A stretch of DNA of 64,000 bases from Sipunculus nudus (Eukaryota > Annelida > Sipuncula > Golfingiida > Sipunculidae): positions 7,318,979 through 7,382,978 of the forward strand of contig CM049321.1 of NCBI GenBank assembly GCA_026874595.1. Direction: 5' to 3'. Of this stretch, positions 63,854 to 64,000 are shown piece by piece. The notes beneath the pieces are model-generated. The model was not told where the DNA came from. It made no database searches and was given only the letters and a program-made list of their open reading frames with translations. Within the stretch, counting starts at the first letter, position 1. The number at the start of each line of letters is the position of its first letter. A program made the translations under genes and the position numbers.

Positions 63854-64000
63854 GTAGGATGCGTGAGCCAATCAGCGGCTCTTATTTAAGATAAAGGGTT
63901 AATATGAAAACAAGAGAATACTAGAAAATATTTTCACTTTTAATGACCTTGACCTATTTCTAAGATCACAGGCCTAAAAAATTGCAATTTGTGCATAGTT

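Overview
The window looks like AT-rich, intron-rich genomic DNA of a bilaterian animal, most likely a mollusc. The reasons are a vertebrate-type LRP1 gene with many small symmetrical exons, about 9% coding density, and several dispersed repeat families with TCCG/TCTG-rich 5' parts of a kind familiar from bivalve and gastropod genomes. The phylum call is inference; no species can be named from sequence alone.

One gene on the + strand fills the whole window: a low-density lipoprotein receptor-related protein 1 (LRP1)-type endocytic receptor. I reconstruct 33 consecutive exons (223 to 63853), 5,581 coding bases or about 1,860 codons, all with GT donors, AG acceptors and matching phases, and no frameshift or in-frame stop. 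Both ends of the gene lie outside the window. Domain order is EGF-CA, propeller P1, EGF, P2, EGF, a cluster of eight LDLa repeats, EGF, EGF-CA, P3, EGF, P4, EGF and the start of P5. This is LRP1 from its second EGF repeat through ligand-binding cluster II into the propellers after it. Signal peptide, cluster I, clusters III/IV, furin site, transmembrane helix and NPxY tail are not here.

The introns carry most of the remaining information. Minisatellites abut splice sites. A 55-bp x 22 array copies the 3' end and donor of exon 11. A 56-bp array copies the acceptor and first bases of exon 32. A 30-bp x ~32 array ends just before exon 9, and a 41-bp array sits in front of exon 6. The mobile elements recognised are: foldback MITEs, including a Harbinger-like family with TWA duplications; Tc1/mariner-like MITEs with TACAGT ends; tRNA-like SINEs, one split by a TTAA-flanked MITE; a 3' fragment of a CR1/L2-like non-LTR retrotransposon; and a larger repeat family with GCTCAGCTGAC inverted ends.

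The 9.1-kb intron 22 holds a decayed tyrosine-recombinase retrotransposon on the minus strand. It has an RNase H remnant, a split recombinase gene and Ngaro-type split direct repeats. Its recombinase is interrupted by a 5.6-kb TTAA-flanked insertion of unknown type with palindrome-bearing modules. I saw no second host gene, CRISPR array, or rRNA or intact tRNA gene.
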